DNA of 64,000 nt from Sphingobacteriales bacterium. GTDB lineage: Bacteria > Bacteroidota > Bacteroidia > Chitinophagales > Chitinophagaceae. Under the pieces are notes generated by a model. It made no database searches. It was not told the origin of the DNA and saw nothing but the letters and a program-made list of their open reading frames with translations. The stretch lies in assembly GCA_004144185.1 (NCBI GenBank), contig SEFP01000001.1, positions 744,001-808,000 of the forward strand, given 5' to 3'. Shown piece after piece: positions 54,345-62,000 of the stretch. Each line of letters opens with the position of its first letter. Position 1 is the first letter of the stretch. Both the position numbers and the translations under genes were made by a program.

Positions 54345-55371
54345 GTATACCCTACTCAGCACAGTGGTGCTCCTGACAGCCCTTATCGGGTGCCGTAAAG
54401 ATCCTGTCATCACCACAGATGGACAGGTAACGGCCGAGGCCGGGTTCCGTATTCCGCAGGGCTGGCCGGCACCCCATTATTCATTTGCCGAAAATCCACT
54501 CAAAAGCACGGTCATTCAGCTGGGTAAGCGCTTATTCAACGACCCGACGCTCTCCCGCGACAGCACCATTTCGTGTGGGAGCTGTCACCAGCCGGCAGCG
54601 GCATTCTCCCAGGCCGATCATGTGCTCAGTCATGGAGTAGCAGGCCGGTTGGGGGTACGCAATACGCCTGGATTGTTTAATATGGCCTGGCATCCGTCGC
54701 TGATGTGGGATGGTGGGGCCAACAATCTGGAAACGCAGATCCTGGCACCGCTTCAGAACCATGTTGAAATGGATCTGATGGCGCAGGAAGCACTGGACCG
54801 GATTGCAGCCACCCCCGACTACCGGCAGGCCTTCCGGACTGTTTATGGTACCGACGAGATTACCTTATCCCGTACGCTTAAAGCGATTGCACAGTTTATG
54901 GCCATTCTGATCAGTGATGATTCCAAATGGGATCAGGTGCAATCCGGAAAAGCGCAGTTTACCCAAACCGAAGCGGCCGGCGAGCAGGTATTTCAGCAGC
55001 GATGCGCCACCTGTCACCAGCCACCACTCTTCACTGATTTTTCGTTCCGGAATAACGGGCTGATGCCGGGTGCTACCAACGATTCGGGCCGTATGCTCAT
55101 TACCCGCGAGCAGAACGATCAGTATCGGTTTAAAGTGCCTTCGCTTCGCAACCTGAGTTTTACGCCGCCTTATTTTCACGACGGGCGCGCCCCAACGCTG
55201 GACGCGGTGTTGCAGCATTACTCGACGGCCGTGCAGTCTCAGCATTCTGCCAACACCGATCCGATTTTACAAGGCGGCGTTCCGTTGTCTGGTTCAGATA
55301 AAGCGAACCTGAAAGCGTTCCTGATTACACTGAACGACAGCAGTTTTGCAACCAATCCGCGCTTTCGCTAG
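54325..55371 (+). CDS. MbnH-like di-haem peroxidase-family lipoprotein
   Basis: 348 residues starting at TTG 54325, inside the end of the MbnP gene; this is the only start that yields the lipoprotein signal (YTLLSTVVLLTALIGC, Cys23). Two c-type haem sites are present, CGSCH and CATCH, with FNDPTLSRDSTISC before the first and LRNLSFTPPYFHDGRAPTLD near the end, as in the cytochrome c peroxidase/MauG/MbnH group. It is expected to oxidise a Trp of its MbnP partner in the periplasm using peroxide. A general cytochrome c peroxidase role is the alternative, but the overlapping MbnP gene favours MbnH. Confidence 0.88.
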   Translation: MFASIRKYTLLSTVVLLTALIGCRKDPVITTDGQVTAEAGFRIPQGWPAPHYSFAENPLKSTVIQLGKRLFNDPTLSRDSTISCGSCHQPAAAFSQADHVLSHGVAGRLGVRNTPGLFNMAWHPSLMWDGGANNLETQILAPLQNHVEMDLMAQEALDRIAATPDYRQAFRTVYGTDEITLSRTLKAIAQFMAILISDDSKWDQVQSGKAQFTQTEAAGEQVFQQRCATCHQPPLFTDFSFRNNGLMPGATNDSGRMLITREQNDQYRFKVPSLRNLSFTPPYFHDGRAPTLDAVLQHYSTAVQSQHSANTDPILQGGVPLSGSDKANLKAFLITLNDSSFATNPRFR

Positions 55372-55399
55372 CCACCGCCTGAAAAGCGCCGACATTTAA

Positions 55400-55433
55400 A
55401 AAGGGTCCGGAAGCACGTGCTTCCGGACCCTTT
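55400..55433. terminator. Bidirectional terminator, fully palindromic, containing TCCGGAAG/CTTCCGGA
   Basis: 34 bp of perfect dyad symmetry between convergent genes, flanked by A/T tracts. Both arms contain seven of the eight bases of the dispersed TTCCGGAA palindrome. Confidence 0.85.
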
Positions 55434-55474
55434 CTTCTTTTGTTTAATGATCAGCGTTGAGGAGTCATTTAATA

Positions 55475-56290
55475 TCAGTCGTCGCCTCTCCGGCTGATCA
55501 GGCTGGTCAGCGGATTGCGCAGGCCTTCAAAACCCATCAGGTCGACTTTTACGGAGCCGACCACCACCGGAGAGTTGATGCGAAGCGGCAACCGGTTGGC
55601 ATCATCACTGATCCAGAGTGTCATTTTTTCGCCACCTTCTTTAAACACGTTGCCTTCGATCAGGAGCGGGGCCAGCTTCAGTGCATTAAACGTACCATAG
55701 CGCGTCTGCACTTTTTCCTTGCCCAGATACTTCACGTAGAAATCGTAGATCTTGTCTTCCAGATACATTTTGATCGGAATGCGGGAGCCGGGCGCATAGC
55801 GGGCAAAATCGATATTGCGCGCATAATACAGCGTCGAGATGACGTCCTGATAACAGCGCGGCAGGGCCGTCGCTTTCTTGGGAGAGACTGCCCTCATGCC
55901 TACCTGATCAAACGTAACCGGTTCGGTAAAATGGATGCTGCCTTCATTGACCTGCCGTACAAAACGTACCGGCCGCAGGGTTTCCGCATCTACGAACGAC
56001 TCGTACCGGTCGCGGACTTTAAAAAACCACTCATAGCTTTTCAGGGTACGGCCTTCACCTACAAAGTGATACGTAGGCCGGCTATTGAGCGTGGTGTTCC
56101 CCACCTCAAACGTAGCCTCACCCGCGCCTACCCAGAGCGGACTCATATTGTACCAGGCTTTGAAACGCAGTTTCTCACCCGGCATCCAGGCCGTGTTTAC
56201 AGAGATGCAGTCATTCTGAGCCCGCGCTGCATTTTGGAGCAACAAAAGCGAACTCAGCAGGAACCCAACAGGAAGAAAAGATAAACGCAT
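55475..56290 (-). CDS. DUF3108 periplasmic protein
   Basis: 271 residues from ATG 56290. The signal peptide is MRLSFLPVGFLLSSLLLLQN with cleavage after AARA. The mature part fits DUF3108: WMPGEKLRFKAWYNMSPLWV with GAGEATFEV, YHFVGEGRTLKSYEWFFKV, RFVRQVNEGS, YYARNIDFA and a C-terminal LWISDDANRLPLRIN. A lipocalin-like barrel fold is likely; function unknown. Same strand as, and 43 bp downstream of, the flippase-like gene. Confidence 0.88.
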   Translation of the reverse strand: MRLSFLPVGFLLSSLLLLQNAARAQNDCISVNTAWMPGEKLRFKAWYNMSPLWVGAGEATFEVGNTTLNSRPTYHFVGEGRTLKSYEWFFKVRDRYESFVDAETLRPVRFVRQVNEGSIHFTEPVTFDQVGMRAVSPKKATALPRCYQDVISTLYYARNIDFARYAPGSRIPIKMYLEDKIYDFYVKYLGKEKVQTRYGTFNALKLAPLLIEGNVFKEGGEKMTLWISDDANRLPLRINSPVVVGSVKVDLMGFEGLRNPLTSLISRRGDD

Positions 56291-56333
56291 AGCTAGAAAG
56301 TGCCTCACGGGCGCCACCTCAAAAATGAGACCT

Positions 56334-57299
56334 TTAGACGGATTTAAACGAAGAAGGTTGTTTCCAGCGTATCCACCGCACTGCTCCGACCACGGCCGGC
56401 AGAGCCAGATTGAGCAGCCACAAGCTTAGCGTTGCTGTAAATACAGCGGCGCCGTGCTGGTTGCCGGGTGCAAACAGATAGAGGGCCAGGGCACCCCGGA
56501 TGCCGATCTCAGCCAGTGCAAAATTGGGGATAATCGCCAGCAACCAGAAAAACAAGGCGCACCGCATCCAGCCGTCCGGAAGGCCCACTGGCACCGACAG
56601 CCAGTGCAACATGAGCCAGAGTTGCGTTGTATACAAGGCAAACCGCAGCAGCGACCATGCTAAAGCCTGTATTAAAACCGGCCGGCGTACCCGTTGCAAC
56701 ACCCGCACCACACGACCCAGCCGCCGGAGCAGCCGGATGCGCAGAAACAATTCAGACCAGTGGCGGGCACCCAGATACAGGCTAAGCCCGATCAGCGCGC
56801 CCAGGAGGGCACCGATTCCGGAAAGCGGTTGGGGCAGGACTGCACCGGCCGTTCCGGATAGAAATACAGCGGGAACGCCCCAGCACAACAGGGCCGTCAT
56901 TTGAGACAGTGCGCCCAGAATAGCTGCAACAGCACTGTTGACCGGTTTTCGTTTCAGGGCCAGCATCCGGGCCGGATAATCACCGATCCGGTTGGGCGTA
57001 ACCACTGATACCGCGATTCCGGAAAGAACTGAACTCAGGGCCTCCCGATACGTAACCGGGATTCCGGAAGCGGCCAGCAGCACCTTCCATTTACGGGCCT
57101 CCACGCCCAATCCGATGACAAGTAAGCCGACGGACGCCAACAACCAACCGGGATTCGCCAGGTGTAAGGCCTGCCAGCCACCGGCTGTTTCACTGACCCG
57201 CAGGTAGATTTCCCGGAGCAGCACTACCAGCATCAGCACGCTGAGGCCGAGGCCAATACGGCGAAGCGCTTTCTTTCTGGTAGCTTTGTATGAAAACAA
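56334..57299 (-). CDS. LPG synthase/flippase-like integral membrane protein (PF03706)
   Basis: About 321 residues if translation starts at TTG 57299; the open frame continues to an ATG at 57332, but that start would overlap the 5' end of ruvC and its promoter. Eight or so membrane helices, with the family features LLVIGLGVEARKWKVLL, SVLSGIAVSVVTPNRIGDYPARM and a final LLNLALPAVVGAVRW. It lacks the C-terminal lysyl-transfer domain of MprF, so it probably handles lipid transport or flipping only. Followed by the DUF3108 gene. Confidence 0.85.
   Translation of the reverse strand: MFSYKATRKKALRRIGLGLSVLMLVVLLREIYLRVSETAGGWQALHLANPGWLLASVGLLVIGLGVEARKWKVLLAASGIPVTYREALSSVLSGIAVSVVTPNRIGDYPARMLALKRKPVNSAVAAILGALSQMTALLCWGVPAVFLSGTAGAVLPQPLSGIGALLGALIGLSLYLGARHWSELFLRIRLLRRLGRVVRVLQRVRRPVLIQALAWSLLRFALYTTQLWLMLHWLSVPVGLPDGWMRCALFFWLLAIIPNFALAEIGIRGALALYLFAPGNQHGAAVFTATLSLWLLNLALPAVVGAVRWIRWKQPSSFKSV
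57281..57288 (+). promoter_or_regulatory. -7 box of ruvC
   Basis: TAGCTTTG (TAnnTTTG). Transcription would start near 57295, about 9-12 nt before the ATG codons at 57304 and 57307. Confidence 0.55.
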
Positions 57300-57303
57300 G
57301 GGA

Positions 57304-57957
57304 ATGATGCAGCCGGAATCAAATACGGTCATCTTAGGGATCGACCCCGGAACCGTAGTGTTGGGTTATGGATTGATACAGGTGGTCAAAGGTACTCCTG
57401 CCTTGTTGGAGATGGGGGTACTGCGCCTTAACAGCGATCACGATCATCCGAAACGACTGCAGAAAATCTTTGCCGGGCTGGAAGAAATCATCCTGAAATA
57501 CCATCCGGATTCCATGGCGCTGGAGGCACCGTTTTTCGGTAAGAATGTACAAAGTATGCTGAAGCTGGGACGGGCACAGGGCGTGGCGATGGCCGCAGGA
57601 ATGATGCACCAATTGCGTGTGGCCGAATATTCCCCGAGAACTGTGAAGCAGGCGGTTACGGGCAAAGGCAGCGCGTCCAAGGAAGCTGTCCGGGCGATGC
57701 TGGAAATGTCGCTGCACTTCCGGACCTCTGACCGGACGCCGATGGATGCGACCGATGCACTGGCGGTCGCCTTGTGTCATCATTACACCGAGCAGCCGGC
57801 CATGATTCTTTCTGCAAATACACTGGCGTCTACCATTGAGCCCACAGTTGCTATGCAGAACCTACCCGGAAAGATCAGTCCACAAAAAAGCAGCCGCAAA
57901 AAGAATGCGGCTGCCTGGGATCATTTTCTACAAGCCCATCCGGAACGGCTGGCTTAG
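57304..57957 (+). CDS. ruvC: Holliday junction endonuclease RuvC
   Basis: 217 residues from ATG 57304 (ATG 57307 equally likely); an upstream TTG start would overlap the -7 box. RuvC cuts Holliday junctions as a dimer. Catalytic acids: D14 in ILGIDPGT, the Glu in MALEAPFF, and the Asp residues of PMDATDALAVALCHH. The C-terminus is longer than usual by about 45 residues, a basic tail with SPQKSSRKKN. Its stop overlaps that of the PorP/SprF gene by 4 bp. Confidence 0.94.
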   Translation: MMQPESNTVILGIDPGTVVLGYGLIQVVKGTPALLEMGVLRLNSDHDHPKRLQKIFAGLEEIILKYHPDSMALEAPFFGKNVQSMLKLGRAQGVAMAAGMMHQLRVAEYSPRTVKQAVTGKGSASKEAVRAMLEMSLHFRTSDRTPMDATDALAVALCHHYTEQPAMILSANTLASTIEPTVAMQNLPGKISPQKSSRKKNAAAWDHFLQAHPERLA

Positions 57958-59036
57958 TTGTACTCCCTGAACAATTCATACGGAGAGGCGCCTCCCATTT
58001 CGAATCGTGGACAGGCCATCTGGTCCATCGCATCCCGGCGCTTTGGAAACAGCCCCCGCAGGTACAACGACATTTCGACGGCATTGGCACCTGCATGTTT
58101 CAAAACAGAGGTGGCCATGTCATAACTGACTGTCAGGGCCATCTGTTGATAATCGACTTTAACCGTTGGTATGATGGCATCGTTCAGGCGGTAGTATATG
58201 CCTGCTGAAAGGGCGATGTTTTTCCGTGCATCTACAGCGTCCTTCCGGTAATAGGTGACCATTCCCCCACCAATCCATTCCTGGTGCGGATGCTGGTTCA
58301 GGTAATTGAAGTGGGTGGCTACACTCAGCTTATCATTCACCAGAACGGACAACCCAAACTGACCAGTGTATTTTCCGGTGAGCCGGCTGTAGCTCTGCGA
58401 TTCATCCATGAAACTTTCTTTCGGCCGCAATACGTGGTAAGCAGCCGCCCCCAGATAGTAATTGACGCGGCCCTGTGCCATGGAAGAATTAAAGGAAAGC
58501 CCCAGATTCAGATCCAGTTGGGTCAGACGGTTATTGGTAAAATTTTCACCGGTCGTTATGGCCGGATCGAAGTTGCCATTGACATACTGATTGTTGGTCG
58601 TCACCTTCGACGGATCGAAGGACCGCTGAATAAACGCCCCACCGAAACCGGCGCTCAGATAGGAATGATTGTCATCGCGCAGGTTTTTGTTGTAGTTGAT
58701 CGTAGGCATGATCTGCAACGTGTTGAACGCAATGGACGCAGCTTTGTCGTAATTGATAGTCAATCCATACGACAGGTAGTCATTGGTTTCCGAACTGATC
58801 CGCGAGCGGCCCTCTGCGGCCAGCATCATGGTCTGAAATGGCACGGAGAGGCTTGCCCACTGACTGCGGTAATTGACGCCTACTTTATAGTCGCCGCTGT
58901 AAATGCCGGTCAGCGCCGGGTTGCGCAGGGCAGCATTTTCATAAAACTGTGCGTAGTGGACATCCTGTGCCTGTGTGGTCCAGGCCAGGCTCAAAAGCAG
59001 GCACGTCAGTGTGTTTTTAGCTAGAACGCGTTTCAT
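57954..59036 (-). CDS. PorP/SprF family T9SS outer-membrane protein
   Basis: 360 residues. Signal peptide (LAKNTLTCLLLSLAWTTQA), then the family signature DVHYAQFYENAALRNPALTG and YRSQWASLSVPFQT, and a 14-strand-type barrel. SprF-like proteins are encoded directly after giant type B adhesins and are needed for their delivery to the surface by the type IX system. That is exactly the order here: it lies 37 bp downstream of the SprB-like gene on the same strand. The C-terminus (LRGLFPKRRDAMDQMACP) is hydrophilic beyond the barrel. Confidence 0.93.
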   Translation of the reverse strand: MKRVLAKNTLTCLLLSLAWTTQAQDVHYAQFYENAALRNPALTGIYSGDYKVGVNYRSQWASLSVPFQTMMLAAEGRSRISSETNDYLSYGLTINYDKAASIAFNTLQIMPTINYNKNLRDDNHSYLSAGFGGAFIQRSFDPSKVTTNNQYVNGNFDPAITTGENFTNNRLTQLDLNLGLSFNSSMAQGRVNYYLGAAAYHVLRPKESFMDESQSYSRLTGKYTGQFGLSVLVNDKLSVATHFNYLNQHPHQEWIGGGMVTYYRKDAVDARKNIALSAGIYYRLNDAIIPTVKVDYQQMALTVSYDMATSVLKHAGANAVEMSLYLRGLFPKRRDAMDQMACPRFEMGGASPYELFREYN

Positions 59037-59073
59037 AGATTTTACAAGTTTTCAGATTCCGGAAGAGGTTCTT

Positions 59074-62000
59074 TTACCGAATGATGGATACATCGCCTTT
59101 CAATGTCATTGACTCACCGGTATCGCAAATGCCATCCAAGATCCATACGTACGTATCTGGTTTCAGCGGAATGTTTTTGTGCGTTCCATCCCAGGCCATC
59201 CGCTGGTCGTTGACATCGAAGTTTGTGGCTTCAAACATCAGTTCTCCCCAGCGACTGTAGATCCGGAATACGTTTATTTTGGTAATGCCCTTCCCGCGTG
59301 GATAAAACAGATCGTTTTGTCCGTCTCCATTGGGCGTGAACGTGTTGGGTACAAAAAACTGACCGGTCTCACAGCGGGTCCGGAGTGCAACCTCATCGGC
59401 GCTTTCACAGCCGGCGCTGTTGACTCCATGCAACGTATAGGTCATAGGTCCTTTAGGGGTTGCAACCGGTCTGAGGCAGGTATCACAGCTGAGGTATTGG
59501 GTGGTGGTCCAGAAATGCCGAACCACATCGTCCGAAACCGATCCGGAAAGAGTAATGCTCTCTCCCGCAACGATGGTCAGATCCGGACCTGCATTGACGA
59601 CCGGGATAGGAGCTACGGTTATCCTCACCGATAAGGTATCGCTGTAGCAGCCATATTGCTGAATAACGACGCTATAGGTAGTGGTCTGTGACGGACTGGC
59701 GCTTGTGTTGGCACGGGTCGCACTGGACAGGCTGCTTTCCGGCATCCACTGGTAGGTGGTTCCGCCGGTGGCCTTTAACTGGATAGAAGACCCGGCACAA
59801 ATGGTATCCGGCAGATTGATCGACACGGGACCGTGCGGCAGGATGGTCAGCGCAATGCTATCGGTGGCGTGGCAGCCGTTGCCATCTGTTCCGGTAACAG
59901 TATAGCGGGCATCGGTGCTCAACACGGCCGTTGGATTGGCACAGGTGGTACAGCTCAGACCGGCAGCCGGGCTCCATACATACGTACTCGCACCGGAGGC
60001 CTGAAGGGTTACAGGCGTGTTTGCGCAAATGTTCTGGTCGGGGCCGGCAGAAACAACCGGCAATGGATTAATGGTAACCGTTACAGTGCTTCGATTGGTG
60101 CAACCGTTGGCAGCCATGGCTACGATGGTGTAGGTAGTGGTTGCATCGGGTGCCGCCGTCGGGTTGGCACACGTGGTACAGCTCAATCCCGTTGCCGGAC
60201 TCCAGTTATAGGTTGCGGCGGTGCTTTCGGAAGCCGACAATGCCACACTATCACCCGCGCACACAGCAACAGCGGCCGGGCTTACAACCAGGATCGGCTT
60301 GGGTTGGACCGTAATCATAACATAGGCGGTATCCTCACAGGAAGCCACACCGCTACCAATGACCCGGTACGTGGTAGTGGTGGCAGGGGCTGCTGTTGGA
60401 TTGGCACAGGTCGTACAGCTCAGACCCGCACTTGGGCTCCAGATATAGTTGGTTGCTCCTGTAGCGCTCAACTGACTGTTATTGCCTTCACATACCACTG
60501 TATCAGAAGCACGGGCGTTCACCCGGAGTACCGGATTGACGACGATGGTTGCCTGTACCGATGTGCTGCATCCAGCGATTGTAGTACCTGTAACCTGATA
60601 AACGGTTGTAGCCATCGGTGTTGCGATCGGATTGGCACAGGTCGTACAGCTCAGTCCTGTACCTGGCGTCCACAGATACGTGGCAGCACCGGATACTGTT
60701 AGCGGCAGAGATTGCCCCTGGCACAGCGTTGCCTGTGTAGGTTGTACAGCCAGTGTTGGAATCGGATTAACCGTAACGACTACAGCAGCAGTATCGGTAC
60801 AGCCATTAAGACTGCCGATTACCGTGTAGGTCGTCGAAGCCACTGGTCCGGCTACCGGATTGGCGCAGTTTGTACAGCTCAGTCCTGCACTCGGACTCCA
60901 GATATACGTTCCGGCACCGCTGACATTAAGTGTAGTGTTTTGACCCAAACAGATGGTTTGTGTGCTGCTGGCAGTAATAACAGGATTCGGATTAACATGA
61001 ACCGTCATGGAATCGCTTGCCACACAACCTGTGGCTGAGGTTCCGAAAACGGTATAAATAGTGGTCGTCGTTGGAGTAGCAATCGGATTATCACACGTCG
61101 CACAGCTCAACCCCGTGGCTGGGCTCCATACATAGGTTACGGCGCCGGAGGCCCCCAGTTGAACACTGGTGCCGTTACAAATAACCGGGTTGTTACCGGC
61201 ATTTACAATCGGTAACGGGTTAATGGTCACGGTTACCTGGTCGGTATCACTGCAACCGGATGCGTTGCTGCCAATCACGGTGTAAGTAGTGGTAGCCGCT
61301 GGTGTCGCTATTGGATTGGCACAGGTCGTGCAGCTTAATCCCGTAGCCGGACTCCACTGGTAGCTGTTCGTTCCGGAAGCAGAAAGACTGATCGGACTTC
61401 CGGCACACCGGATGCCACCTGCCCCAACCGTCAATACCGCCTGCGTATTAATGGTCACCGTTACCTGGTCGGTATCACTGCAACCCGACGCGTTGCTGCC
61501 GATCACCGTGTAAGTAGTGGTCGTAGTTGGCGTCGCGATCGGACTGGCGCAGGTCGTGCAGCTCAGACCTGCACTTGGACTCCACTGATACGTAGTAGCA
61601 CCGGAGGCAGTTAACGTAGCTGAAGTTCCGGCGCAACGAACCACGTTAGGACTTACGACCAGTGTGACAGCAGGATTGACCGTCACCGTTACCTGATCGG
61701 TATCACTGCAGCCCGACGCGTTACTGCCGATCACCGTATAGGTGGTGGTGGCAGTTGGAGTGGCAACCGGACTGGCGCAGGTCGTGCAGCTCAGACCTGC
61801 ACTTGGACTCCACTGATACGTAGTAGCACCGGAGGCAGTTAACGCAGCCGGGGTTCCGGCGCAACGAACCACGTTAGGACTTAGCGCCAGTGTGACAGCA
61901 GGATTGACCGTCACCGTTACCTGATCGGTATCACTGCAACCCGACGCGTTACTGCCGATCACCGTGTAAGTGGTGGTGGCAGTCGGAGTGGCAACCGGAT

